Positions 46,101 to 51,158 of a stretch of 64,000 nucleotides of DNA are shown one piece after another. Source of the stretch: Liolophura sinensis (lineage: Eukaryota; Mollusca; Polyplacophora; Chitonida; Chitonidae). The number at the start of each line of letters is the position of its first letter. The first letter of the stretch is position 1. Below the pieces are notes generated by a model. It did no database searches. It was given only the letters and a program-made list of their open reading frames with translations, and was not told the origin of the DNA. The position numbers were made by a program, and so were the translations under genes. Location: positions 36,538,108 to 36,602,107 of the forward strand of contig NC_088304.1 of NCBI RefSeq assembly GCF_032854445.1, read 5' to 3'.

Positions 46101-49100
46101 GTGAATATCCCCTCCGGAGTGGGCTTCTTGCTTGAGGGCAAACGTGTTGAAGTGCCGACGGGCTACTAAAATGTCTGTACGCTGGACAAGGACATATTCC
46201 GCCCGCATGGGGTTTCTCTCGGAATGAATGAAGCCACGGGCCGCTTAGTCCTTACCCTCCCTAGAAATACCTTCATAATACTCCAAGAGCTTGCCCCCAT
46301 CTTAGGGTTCTCCGACGGGATGACTCCCATAGGGGGGACTGTGGAGGGTGAAAAGCTACCTAACTTGGTCTCACATAAAGAAGTCTTCGTGCATTTAAAT
46401 GAACTGAGCACCTCAGAAAACGTGAGAATAACCTCAGATTTCGGTGGCGGTTCCACACTACTTAAAGCCATCGCCGTGACTGGTGAAGGGATTAACTGCG
46501 GGAAGACGGTTTCATTTCCCAACCCACAGTACAAAACCTTGCGCGCCGGCTATATAACGCCCTTGACTGTGGCACTTTTAAGACAAAGACGGCAAGTGTA
46601 TGAATGTAGGGTACCTCAGTGCTACCCTAGAAATACAATGAGTATTATGGACGCAGCCGGTCCCAGGTCTGCGTGCCTGTCTTTAAGCGACTTGGCAGAT
46701 GTGTCGGAGTTCGAACTTCAAGGCCAGGGAGGTAAAATCTACGCCTTCCAGATTCAAAGTGGCAAGTACAACCGCAAAAAGATTACGGGAGGGCAAGCAG
46801 AACCTACCACGTTTGCTTCCCTTGAAGATGTCTCATCCTCTGTAGAGCAAGAGCGCAGGTCACCGTCTGAGGTGATTGAAGAACAAAAACTCTCATTAAT
46901 TCGCTTTGAAGGCCGCTTTATTCTTACCCGAGCTCGCTACCCCGATTGGTTCATAGATGTGAAGGTGACCCCGATGACGGTCCAGTGTGAAAAAAGTTTT
47001 CAACTCAGGAACCTCTTTAGTGTCGTGGGTACCAACCAGCGACTGTCATATAGCTATGGGTTGAGGAGGTTACTTCAAACTACCTGAGGCGCCGGGTGTA
47101 GAGACCGTGCGTCTTAGCGCGCAAACCATGTCTATGGCCATGTTACAAATAAACCCTGGATCTATACTTATCTTCAACATCATACTTAGCGCGGCCTCTC
47201 AGCGCCGTTCCTCCATGATTACCGGGGTGAAACTAAAGTGGCCTGTAGAGCACGATGGAAAGGAGCTCAGACTTATGATCAAATTACCGGCCCAGGGCGA
47301 CCCAGTCATCCGGAGCTCTCTCGAGGATATACGGGTCTTTGCAGGGGGCGTTTTTAATTTCGATGAAATCTATTTAGAGTCCGGTATAAGACTTCGCCGC
47401 TTTCGTGTTAGTAGTCCCGAGGACGACTTAGAGTTTACCGACGTTATTGATTTATTTGGACAATATGGGACGACTGTACCCGGCGATCACGGATGAAAAC
47501 CCCTTGCCGCCGGAGAGCGCGGCGCCAACGATTACGGATGACCATCCTTTGGCCCGACCGCGCCGACAATTATGGTTGAAAACCCCTTGGCCCCGACCGC
47601 GCCGCCGGAGAGCGTGGCGCACGCCCATCGTCTGCAGTATATCAGCGAAATATAGAATCAGCTTGAATCTGAGCGAGATCTCCGTCGGGCCTTGTACAAA
47701 CAGTACCGGCGCGGTGTCTTAGCCGCCGAGGCCCTTGATTCGGCCATGCTCACGGCCGGTTTGGGATTAGGGGTAGCAGGCTTGGGGCTACTCACAACGA
47801 TAATTGCAGCCCCTGCTTTCTTGGCCATGGAAGCTGTGGCCCTAGCTTGCGGTGTCTTAAATGTCGCCGGAAAATTCGTTAGCCGCCGGCTTCACGCAAA
47901 GGCCAAGAAACATAACGATATACGGCTGTTCGCTGAGGCCAAACTTAACAGCATCCGTGAGCAGATATCTACGGCATTATCTGATGGTGTTATTTCAGAC
48001 GTAGAGTTCATGCAAATCGTTCAGGAGCTCAAGAACTACTCTGATGTGAAGCAGGAGATACGCGCAAAGTCTCGTAAGGTATTCTCCGTAGAGATCGATG
48101 AAAGCACGAAAAAACAGCTTATAGATCGCGGCCGAAAACTAGCTCGGCAAGAGCTGAAAAACGCTCTTTCCGAATGATGTTCTGGGGAGGTGCCCAGGGG
48201 GAACTTGTTTGGAACCAGGGCAACCCCATGCTATGTCTCGAGAGCCCCGGGGGCAGGGCATTAGCCAGGATCTGGGGTTTGGGGGCCGCCGTAAATAAGC
48301 AGAGGGTCTGCCGCCGGAGACATTTTATCGCCACTGTATCATTGAAAATCAAGACCATATAATAGCTTTAATTGCCATTATATAACTGGAAATAATGTAT
48401 TACTATTGGACCCCAGAAATTGACTGTTTTTGGGGCCCAATATATCACACTTTTCCCACCAATGACCGTCACTGAGTGCGAATCACTAAAAAGAGTACAT
48501 AAATTTTATATTAAACTATGTAAGGTTGCAATCTGTTATGTTTTGGACAACCAAGTGTGAAACAGGAGGTAGAAAAACAAATTGAACTGTAAAATACCCA
48601 ATTCAATACAGATGCAAGGAAAACAATGGCAATTTGGCGCAGCAGTTCTGACAGTTCCAGTGTGAATGCTGTGAATCAGGAGGTAGAAATAAATAAACTG
48701 TGAACAATAAAATACACAAAAATACATATCAATCATAATGCATGGTAATTTGGCACAGCAAGTGCATGTCACTCACAGTTACACTACTTCACATTAAAAT
48801 GCAACGGAACCAAATCAGAATACAGTATACATAGCTCTTACAACTGAGACTGGGAACAGGCAAAATTATCACCACTGAATCTGTGACTGTCACTCACTAA
48901 AAAGAGTAGTGTCACCAATCACCATACGATTTGAGCAGCTAAGTCACAGTAGGTAGAAATAAATTTGTAAAATACAAAAAACAAGAAACAATTCAAATAC
49001 ATGTACTATCAAAAAAGCAAGGCCTGGTTTATAGCTCAGCCTGTTACCAATTAATCACCACCCTAACGGCGGGCTCCGGATTTTTTGCGCTAGCGACCCA

Positions 49101-51158
49101 CCGTTAGGGGGGTTAATTGGGGCTGACACATCCCACTACCTTTGGGCCATCTACAACACCCCTTGGTAAGGTCTATCTGCCTCGGAAACTGTCGAAACTT
49201 GCAGAGATTCCTTAGAAGTGCGTAGAACCCGGCGCTATATGCAGGTAATGTATTCATATATTACATATACAGGAGACCAAATCCGGATTTGAGCTAGCAA
49301 ACATCCCCTTATATATGTAGTATATGAATACACCCCTTACACACAGCGCCTTTCCCACCTGTGTCAGCCGACTGAGCTATATCACACGACCCACGAAACA
49401 TGGGCTAAATTGGAAGGACTTTTCCGCATAAACACAATATCTCCAATCCTCCTAAAAATACTGGATCTTATCAAACAAGACACGCTGAAAAAGGCTGTCA
49501 CATTTATTTTTCATAAAAATCCGTAGTTTAAGCCCTATACTGGGGAGAAAATCAGCTGAATCACCCTGTTGTGCAACACAGCCGGCCTATATATAGACTA
49601 TACGCCTTATCTATTAAATGCCCACTAGGTCGCCTCATATCAATGTGTGTGTGTAGGCTAGACTTGTAAATAAGCATGTACCCCTTGGCTGGGGAGGCGC
49701 CTAAGGGGGGCTTTATGGGGGAAGCAGGGAAAGGGGGTGGGGGCCTCTATTTGTTATGGGGAGGGCCCCAAGGGGAGGGTGTGCCAGAACCTATAGTGTG
49801 TATACTACTAAAACTGATGATCGCTTCTCTCTTGTGTGTTACCGGCTGTATTTCTTATTTGTATAATTTCTTACATATCTTTGTCTTTGGGAGTTAGTGT
49901 TAAACGTTGTTTTGGAAATGGATCTTGCGATTATCGACTTTGAACGCCCTTTACGGACTACGAATGGCATATGAATGTCGGACTTGACGCTTATATTTAT
50001 TGAGTTTGTGTATTTCCACCCAAATACACTCAATCTTTTAAAAACGTGGATACTTTGCAATGACTAGTTGTGCTATATTTATATTTTTCTGGAGGGGAGG
50101 GGGGAGGGGTATTTTTGCAATTTGATTGCTTTGTTGTTTTAAAATTCCGAAAAAGAACAGGAAGCTTTCAACTTTCAGAGGGAAAGCATAATGGGGGAGA
50201 GCTATAAAATTTAATCCAGCTTTTTGTGGTTTGTCAGGGCGTTGCCATGGGGGTTAATCCGATGTATTTTATGCTCATCGCTACGATTTCCAGCTCCTTT
50301 GCCTTTATCCTTCCTGTGGCCACCCCTCCTAACAGCATTGCCTACTCTTACGGAGGATTAAAATTCCTCGATATGGTAAGTGTGTAATCGCCTGGGGTCA
50401 ACTTTCTTATTTACTTCAAGTCTCCCAGTTTGATAACTGAACATTAATGTCTAAGTGTAATCTGGCGATATTTGTTCTTAAATAACCTACGCAAAAAGAG
50501 GTCGGAAGACACTTTATATCGTTCTGGGAGAGGACAAAATTACTCTGATTATTAGGTAATTCTCTGAGTGTATTTCGCTTATTCTTAAATTGAAATAAAA
50601 ACACTAAGCTGAAGTATACATCATATGAAAGAACGTAGAACACTGGCCATCAAGATGAGTCAATTGTTTTAAGAAGTTTTTCAAACGAATAAAATGGTTT
50701 CAAAAGGTAAGATTCTGCGGTGGTCAGTAGAGACGAAGACGGTATGAGTGGCATCACACCCCAGGTCTTTTTCATGAGATAGTTCCTTCCCATGTCCGTT
50801 CAGCGATTACCTTCACACACCTATATATGTGTATGCGTAAATATTGTCAGGAAATGTCGCTGTGGAATCCAAAGTTCTGAATGCATTTTAGTAAGTTGAA
50901 CAACCTCCATGAATTTTTTGTATGTATTTGACATTTGCTATCATTACTGTCATTTCCTATTTTACCTTTATCGACCATTGTTAATGGCGCGGGTTGTTTC
51001 AGGCCGTCCCGGGAGCAGTCTTAAAGCTCAGCTGCTTGGCCGTCCTGGTTTTGATGATTAATACGTGGGGACAAACCTATCTCCGATTGGATGAATACCC
51101 TCTGTGGGCGGAGCACTATAAAATAGCTTTAGCCAATCAGACGATATCATGCGGTTGA
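23771..51158 (+). CDS. SLC13: SLC13-family sodium/carboxylate (or sulfate) symporter, complete gene
   Basis: Fourteen exons sum to 1737 bp, giving 578 residues and a stop, the normal length for SLC13. Phases agree at every junction. The product should be a multi-pass plasma-membrane transporter coupling Na+ to di/tricarboxylate or sulfate uptake; the substrate cannot be told from sequence. Both family SNT motifs are present: Ser150-Asn151-Thr152 in WISNTATS (exon 4) and Ser466-Asn467-Thr468 in EISSNTAV (exon 12). They line the sodium and substrate sites in this family. Exon 13 carries the SLC13 signature region [19 protein letters not shown]. The C-terminus has an Asn-Gln-Thr glycosylation sequon at 572-574, as is usual. 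Intron 12 (18 kb) hosts a Polinton, yet the exons remain open. The paralogue within SLC13 is uncertain. Confidence 0.93.
24149..24310 (-). repeat. SINE A copy, inverted, in SLC13 intron 1
   Basis: GTTTTACGCC, then AATATTTCAC and a block matching the complement of the other SINE A copies, but strongly diverged. Confidence 0.55.
24318..24372 (-). repeat. V-SINE 3' tail, inverted
   Basis: GGGTTTTACGTCGTACTC followed by CAATTTTTCAGTCATATGA is the complement of the V-SINE tail seen at 55456-55783. It abuts the inverted SINE A copy. Confidence 0.6.
24706..24841 (+). repeat. Two decayed copies of the SLC13 exon 2 start
   Basis: GTGTCAAAGTGTGGGTACGG at about 24710 and ATGTCAAAGTGAGGGTGCGG at about 24814 match the exon 2 start GTGTCAAAGTGTGCTTACGG at 24909. 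Spacing is about 103 and 95 bp. The first copy continues to resemble the exon down to GTAACAGG. Both keep the frame and then run into a stop. Confidence 0.75.
24909..25058 (+). CDS. SLC13: SLC13 exon 2
   Basis: The acceptor is GCATTCAG and the donor GTCAGT. Fifty codons in phase 0 encode [20 protein letters not shown], then [11 protein letters not shown], the second and third membrane segments. Confidence 0.92.
25134..25189. repeat. (TA)n microsatellite
   Basis: About 27 uninterrupted TA units lie in SLC13 intron 2. Confidence 0.98.
25361..25476 (+). CDS. SLC13: SLC13 exon 3
   Basis: The acceptor is GCCTTCAG and the donor GTAAGT. It encodes [20 protein letters not shown] then [11 protein letters not shown], a strongly conserved SLC13 block. 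Confidence 0.93.
26025..26188 (+). CDS. SLC13: SLC13 exon 4 with first SNT motif
   Basis: It encodes [20 protein letters not shown] and a following cytosolic segment. The acceptor TTGTTGTAAG has a weak pyrimidine tract, but phase and homology fix it. The SNT triad at residues 150-152 belongs to the sodium-binding hairpin. Confidence 0.92.
26805..26863 (+). CDS. SLC13: SLC13 exon 5
   Basis: A small exon of 59 bp between CTCCTTAG and GTATGT. It encodes a hydrophilic loop ([19 protein letters not shown]). Phase is consistent on both sides. Confidence 0.8.
27084..27600 (+). repeat. Four decayed copies of the SLC13 exon 6 start
   Basis: The exon core GTATTTGGTAAGGGCCTGGT at 27622 is echoed at 27551, 27482, 27097 and, in shorter form, about 27165. 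Neighbouring copies are 68-71 bp apart. The copy at 27551 keeps a TTTTCAG acceptor and an open frame matching [12 protein letters not shown], but has no donor. The copy at 27482 stops at TGA. Confidence 0.8.
27604..27731 (+). CDS. SLC13: SLC13 exon 6
   Basis: The acceptor is ATTTCCAG and the donor GTAAGT. It encodes [20 protein letters not shown] then [11 protein letters not shown], matching the family's GG(T/I)ATLTGT.PN block. Confidence 0.94.
28151..28275. repeat. Tandem ~30-bp repeat with palindromic core
   Basis: Four copies of a unit containing TACTCAAGTCCATTTGA and GAGAGCTCTCAT. GAGAGCTCTC is a perfect palindrome and TCAAGTCCATTTGA nearly so. It lies in SLC13 intron 6. Confidence 0.85.
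28957..29076 (+). CDS. SLC13: SLC13 exon 7
   Basis: The acceptor GTGTCTGTCTAG at 28956 gives the frame [20 protein letters not shown]. The alternative AG at 28977 would create an immediate stop, so the upstream one is chosen. The donor is GTAAGT. Confidence 0.85.
29523..29595 (+). repeat. G-rich tract
   Basis: Many GGGG runs (GGGGTGGGGG, GGGGGGTGGTGGG) in SLC13 intron 7 could form a G-quadruplex on the transcript strand. Confidence 0.6.
29726..29830 (+). CDS. SLC13: SLC13 exon 8
   Basis: The acceptor is GTTACCAG and the donor GTAAGG. It encodes a cytosolic loop, [20 protein letters not shown] then EYDKLGNM, matching the charged loop typical of the family. Confidence 0.9.
29968..30195 (-). 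repeat. SINE A copy, inverted, in SLC13 intron 8
   Basis: The near-complete complement of the family: GTTTTACGCCGTACCCAAGA, a GGCCAACATTATGGTGGGAA block, and CATCGACCGCGCTGG at the 5' (tRNA-like) end. It faces a second copy at 30445 in the same intron. Confidence 0.7.
30445..30655 (+). repeat. SINE A copy in SLC13 intron 8
   Basis: B box GTGAGTTCAAG, GTACGTGGGAAGGTCTG, GGCCACCGTCGTATA and the tail GCGTAAAACACC with AAATAA repeats. Confidence 0.75.
30704..30805 (+). CDS. SLC13: SLC13 exon 9
   Basis: The acceptor is GCCATCAG and the donor GTGAAT. It encodes [20 protein letters not shown] then EPGFCPGWG, a membrane helix followed by the conserved TR.PGF.PGW loop. Confidence 0.94.
30834..30986. 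mobile_element. Candidate small MITE-like inverted repeat
   Basis: CGTTTCTCAAATGG...ATAACGTTAC near 30838 pairs with GTTACAACCGCTTTGAGAAAC near 30955. The interior repeats GGATC(A/G)TAACGTT twice. It lies in SLC13 intron 9. No target duplication was verified. Confidence 0.4.
31155..31249 (+). CDS. SLC13: SLC13 exon 10
   Basis: The acceptor is ATAACAG and the donor GTAAGA. It encodes [20 protein letters not shown] then SAKPRP, another membrane helix with the family's IP.(K) end. Confidence 0.9.
31505..31614 (+). CDS. SLC13: SLC13 exon 11
   Basis: The acceptor is ATCTTTCAG and the donor GTAAGA. It encodes [20 protein letters not shown] then GFALATACK, the conserved PW...LLGGGFALA block. Confidence 0.95.
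32085..32246 (+). CDS. SLC13: SLC13 exon 12 with second SNT motif
   Basis: The acceptor is TGTTCTCAG and the donor GTAAAA. Fifty-four codons end in [20 protein letters not shown], holding the SNT triad at residues 466-468 of the second sodium-binding hairpin. The Polinton lies in the intron that follows. Confidence 0.95.
32487..32578 (+). repeat. SINE A fragment in SLC13 intron 12
   Basis: CTTCCTCCCACCGTAATCTT followed by GGCTGCCGTC resembles the central part of the SINE A consensus. Head and tail are missing. Confidence 0.5.
32579..33448. other. SLC13 intron 12, left of the Polinton
   Basis: No gene is seen. A degenerate motif ACATAGA(C/A)GGCGCT recurs near 33024, 33082 and 33133 at about 55-bp spacing. 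Confidence 0.5.
33472..33560 (+). repeat. Polinton left terminal inverted repeat
   Basis: Starts AGTAGTATACACATCATAGG and matches the complement of 49721-49809 down to CCCTGCTTC, with a few mismatches. Beyond that the ends diverge. Confidence 0.92.
33624..33902 (+). CDS. Small Cys-rich Polinton protein (putative zinc-binding)
   Basis: An intact frame of up to 92 residues just inside the left end. Cysteines come in pairs: CGKSC, then CISCG and CMACG around residues 44-61, followed by a basic tail (RERKWRHK). The pattern suggests one or two zinc ribbons. The role is unknown; a DNA-binding or early regulatory function would fit its position ahead of the polymerase. It ends 7 bp before the polymerase frame. 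I recognise no named family. Confidence 0.55.
   Translation: MRKGYNNCRWLLICSTELCGKSCLGEYCGGHLYRLRRGPGSQPCISCGRGVKNRFRLCMACGYNMVQTRERKWRHKAFLNEFKRLAAIEIYN
33909..37585 (+). pseudogene. Protein-primed DNA polymerase B of the Polinton, broken
   Basis: Family-B polymerase that would replicate the element. The N-terminal part (33909-34690) has the GGSYIPLP and [14 protein letters not shown] blocks. A CxxC...H...C finger follows near 35018-35090. Exonuclease motifs are YADFEAL (about 35190), [12 protein letters not shown] (35590) and YTDIYCRTD (36030). [20 protein letters not shown] zinc block lies at 35490. Polymerase motifs are [10 protein letters not shown] (36330), NNSVFGK (36830) and YTDTDSL (37119). 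The C-terminal [16 protein letters not shown] ends at 37572. Breaks: frameshifts near 34690, 35145 and 35270, and stops at 34931, 36130, 37267 and about 37394. An ISC repeat at 35655 is a small local expansion. Confidence 0.9.
37633..38492 (-). pseudogene. Polinton retroviral-type integrase, internally deleted
   Basis: A DDE integrase that would insert the element. The N-terminal helix-turn-helix-like region ([16 protein letters not shown]) is followed by the core: HQAD (first Asp), [19 protein letters not shown], and LLQVDPG (second Asp). The sequence then jumps straight to [14 protein letters not shown] in another frame near 38085-38100, so the segment with the catalytic Glu is missing. A shorter gap follows HQAD. 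A stop interrupts the C-terminal domain near 37855, although its [17 protein letters not shown] block is readable down to 37633. The start overlaps the end of the gene upstream. Confidence 0.88.
38444..38878 (-). pseudogene. Polinton protein with coiled coil and C-terminal membrane segment, one stop
   Basis: About 145 codons with a single internal TAA at 38663-38665. The first 71 residues include a charged helix ([20 protein letters not shown], then [14 protein letters not shown]). The second half continues in frame and ends with a hydrophobic helix ([17 protein letters not shown]). I recognise the arrangement as recurrent in Polintons of marine invertebrates, but no function is known to me. 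It sits between two other - strand genes, and its 3' end overlaps the integrase start. Confidence 0.65.
38893..39135 (-). CDS. Small conserved Polinton membrane-associated protein, 80 aa
   Basis: An intact frame with hydrophobic stretches ([19 protein letters not shown] and [12 protein letters not shown]) and an amphipathic middle ([10 protein letters not shown]). It is packed tightly between neighbours: its start overlaps the end of the upstream gene by 20 bp. Its retention while neighbours decayed may be chance given its length. The function is unknown; a virion membrane or minor structural role is possible. Confidence 0.6.
   Translation of the reverse strand: MSTPPSDGKVLVNAAYHAAVVSLLASGYARLGQMFLKRALPKLDLTPRDVGMVIADVGLAIFSKDLLIKQGLLPPNIIKK
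39116..39664 (-). CDS. Ala/Lys-rich Polinton protein with one membrane helix, 182 aa
   Basis: The open frame has a basic, low-complexity N-terminal half ([20 protein letters not shown]) and repeated PDSTK motifs. A membrane helix ([20 protein letters not shown]) sits near residues 114-133, followed by a duplicated GADITPQ. The basic half could contact nucleic acid or core (inference). The start overlaps the previous gene; the first Met in the [10 protein letters not shown] context may be 5' of the true start at [10 protein letters not shown]. Confidence 0.6.
   Translation of the reverse strand: MNTTAILEMSRMIQRNMSTTKGPKEAEGLTADSTNDGPAKNPKKVAAGRAGAAARKAKAEKLKDELCKAKAALLGAADSTKKQPKEPDSTKEGEATDFAKEPDSTKAHQITHWRAPLALLGAGSLAVLVLLRLWRSRYTAHGRGADITPQARGADITPQEKNLHLNTRRDPFYIEQLVYSTQ
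39558..40169 (-). CDS. Conserved Polinton protein with PGPSQQ repeat, 203 aa
   Basis: An intact frame. An acidic start ([16 protein letters not shown]) is followed by PGP(T/S)QQ repeats, then a helical domain ([20 protein letters not shown], then [14 protein letters not shown]) and a conserved C-terminal part (LPIPPENRP..., [15 protein letters not shown]). I recognise the second half as recurrent in Polintons, with no known function. The mariner element has inserted just upstream (40201), between this gene and the ATPase. Confidence 0.65.
   Translation of the reverse strand: MDIDELIDEILGAEEEPGPTQQPGPSQQPGPSQQPDPSRQDDARQLRDRLAALTVGGQAKRYLGKDVTAAEIDAMSNEDAERLHSRYEAKLGARMVNGLGGMFLRSYVSAASWLLPIPPENRPMLMAQLATDPFVEQALSSASCWLYYCYGKYLAPLTMALTTAEHCSFEHHCYPRNEPYDPEEHEYNERPEGSGGVDSGFYE
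40203..41722 (+). mobile_element. Tc1/mariner element nested in the Polinton
   Basis: Terminal inverted repeats TACTATCCAAAAAAAGAAAC followed by GCATA lie at both ends with TA duplications (TATATA at each junction). About 1.52 kb. The termini and one transposase frame identify the superfamily. It separates the ATPase from its downstream neighbour, and the ATPase now reads its last residues from the mariner end. Confidence 0.92.
40521..41525 (+). pseudogene. Tc1-like transposase, three stops
   Basis: It would cut and paste the element at TA sites. The N-terminal paired-type helix-turn-helix has [20 protein letters not shown] at residues 20-39, then the GRPR hook. The first catalytic Asp is in WFSDESRF. 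The frame stops at 41088 (TAG), 41134 (TAG) and 41310 (TAA). Beyond these, [11 protein letters not shown] (second Asp) and [14 protein letters not shown] (Glu) are still readable in the same frame, ending near 41525. The breaks are substitutions only, so decay is moderate. Confidence 0.9.
41723..42329 (-). pseudogene. Polinton packaging ATPase (FtsK/A32-like), 3' end disrupted
   Basis: A P-loop ATPase expected to pump DNA into capsids. Walker A is GQTNCGKT at residues 19-26; Walker B is TLYIIDDC at 93-100. A later WVLTQKY block resembles the sensor region. The frame is open from 42329, but after ATSKI near 41725 it continues into the inverted end of the mariner element. The original C-terminus is therefore lost or altered, by few residues judging from the family. 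The start overlaps the end of the capsid gene by about 28 bp, typical of this tightly packed block. Confidence 0.88.
42301..43574 (-). pseudogene. Probable Polinton major capsid protein, broken
   Basis: A structural protein next to the ATPase, recognised from motifs recurrent in Polinton capsid-like proteins: [68 protein letters not shown] and ALY at the end. The likely start is ATG at 43574. Breaks are a TAG near 43287 and frameshifts near 43030, 42890 and 42690, so about 425 codons are split over five frame segments. The double jelly-roll fold is family knowledge, not visible directly. Its start faces the + gene at about 43599 with under 45 bp between. Confidence 0.75.
43599..44938 (+). pseudogene. 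Polinton coiled-coil/membrane protein, one frameshift
   Basis: The first segment (to 43913) is acidic and ends at [20 protein letters not shown] stop and frame change near 43911 lead into a second open segment running to 44938. That segment has a long helical coiled coil (residues about 90-190 of the segment, with [17 protein letters not shown]), a hydrophobic helix ([20 protein letters not shown]), a GGG linker and further hydrophobic helices near the end ([38 protein letters not shown]). I recognise the C-terminal part as common in Polintons; the function is unknown. The two pieces could also be separate genes. Confidence 0.6.
44912..45970 (-). pseudogene. Polinton protein with C-terminal membrane anchor, broken
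   Basis: Begins at ATG 45970 ([12 protein letters not shown]). A TAA interrupts near 45857, a frame change follows near 45770, and another occurs near 45420 before the last segment, which ends in an anchor helix ([17 protein letters not shown]). The middle reads [18 protein letters not shown] and [19 protein letters not shown]. No family recognised; a minor structural protein is plausible. Its 3' end overlaps the 3' end of the + gene by 27 bp, and its start is 10 bp from the next + gene's ATG. Confidence 0.55.
45981..47087 (+). pseudogene. Polinton protein of unknown function, one stop
   Basis: ATG at 45981 opens 62 codons to a TAA at 46167, after which the same frame continues open to 47087 (total about 368 codons). 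Readable segments include [52 protein letters not shown] and [17 protein letters not shown]. The mixed beta-rich look would fit a structural (penton or fibre-like) protein, but that is a guess. No domain recognised. Confidence 0.5.
47107..47496 (+). CDS. Hypothetical Polinton protein, 129 aa
   Basis: An open frame after the previous gene with beta-strand-like alternation ([40 protein letters not shown]). The annotated Met may not be the true start; [11 protein letters not shown] is another option. It could be a frame-displaced extension of the upstream gene. No family recognised. Confidence 0.4.
   Translation: MRLSAQTMSMAMLQINPGSILIFNIILSAASQRRSSMITGVKLKWPVEHDGKELRLMIKLPAQGDPVIRSSLEDIRVFAGGVFNFDEIYLESGIRLRRFRVSSPEDDLEFTDVIDLFGQYGTTVPGDHG
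47450..48177 (+). pseudogene. Polinton protein with two hydrophobic helices, broken N-terminus
   Basis: The clean part runs from about 47692 to 48177: a short basic start (YKQYRRG), two hydrophobic segments ([20 protein letters not shown], then [20 protein letters not shown]) and a charged helical C-terminus. Upstream, repeated ENPL(P/A)P(E/T)... and a stop or frame change near 47655 suggest a proline-rich N-terminal part out of frame. The layout recurs in Polintons, with unknown role, perhaps virion membrane. Confidence 0.55.
48180..49020. other. Polinton right non-coding region with ~110-bp degenerate repeats
   Basis: No gene. AGGAGGTAGAAA...AACTGTAAAATAC...GGCAATTTGGCGCAGCA recurs near 48565, 48675 and in part 48950. 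A small stem TTGGACCCC...GGGGCCCAA lies at 48398-48440. Confidence 0.6.
49025..49400. repeat. Inverted-repeat cluster in the Polinton right arm
   Basis: AATTAATCACCACCCTAACG pairs with CGTTAGGGGGGTTAATT over 49052-49124. TGTATTCATATATTACATAT (49249) pairs with ATATGTAGTATATGAATACA (49316). tRNA A-box-like TATAGCTCAG motifs face each other at 49031 (+) and about 49377 (-). No full tRNA cloverleaf could be drawn. Confidence 0.65.
49721..49809 (-). repeat. Polinton right terminal inverted repeat
   Basis: Complement of the left end. It finishes TGTGTATACTACT and is followed directly by AAAAC and the second half of repeat R. Confidence 0.92.
49810..49995 (+). repeat. Repeat R, right part split by the Polinton
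   Basis: Continues repeat R from AAAACTGATGA to GACGCTTATAT. The left 23 bp are at 33449-33471. Confidence 0.8.
50238..50375 (+). CDS. SLC13: SLC13 exon 13 (family signature)
   Basis: The acceptor is GTTTGTCAG and the donor GTAAGT. It encodes [20 protein letters not shown] then [14 protein letters not shown], the Na/sulfate symporter signature region, with Ala where the pattern usually has Val. This exon is 428 bp beyond the Polinton end. Confidence 0.95.
51003..51158 (+). CDS. SLC13: SLC13 exon 14 (terminal)
   Basis: The acceptor is GTTGTTTCAG and the stop TGA 51156-51158. It encodes the last membrane helix ([19 protein letters not shown]) and a short outer tail with the NQT sequon. AATAAAA near 51698 could end the 3'UTR. 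Confidence 0.93.
   Translation, partial: AVPGAVLKLSCLAVLVLMINTWGQTYLRLDEYPLWAEHYKIALANQTISCG

Larger units (their letters stand above)
33472..49809. mobile_element. Polinton/Maverick element, degraded, in SLC13 intron 12
   Basis: A 16.3-kb element with inverted ends starting AGTAGTATACACA, AG...CT as in Polintons. Identifying genes are protein-primed DNA polymerase B, a retroviral-type integrase, an FtsK/A32-like packaging ATPase and a likely double jelly-roll capsid protein. The flanking duplication AAAAC (33467-33471 and 49810-49814) is 5 bp where the family usually has 6. Coding is split into + and - blocks. At least ten stops or frameshifts and two integrase deletions show that it is inactive. 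Without the nested mariner the element would be about 14.8 kb. No cysteine protease gene was recognised. Confidence 0.93.

Noticed and set aside
47447-47722. 91-codon Arg/Pro-rich frame
   Set aside because: Out of frame with the conserved C-terminal part; composition is that of a frameshifted proline repeat.
49262-49400. tRNA gene on the - strand
   Set aside because: A good A box (TATAGCTCAGTCGG) exists, but anticodon stem and T arm do not pair and the B box is poor. Treated as tRNA-like repeat.
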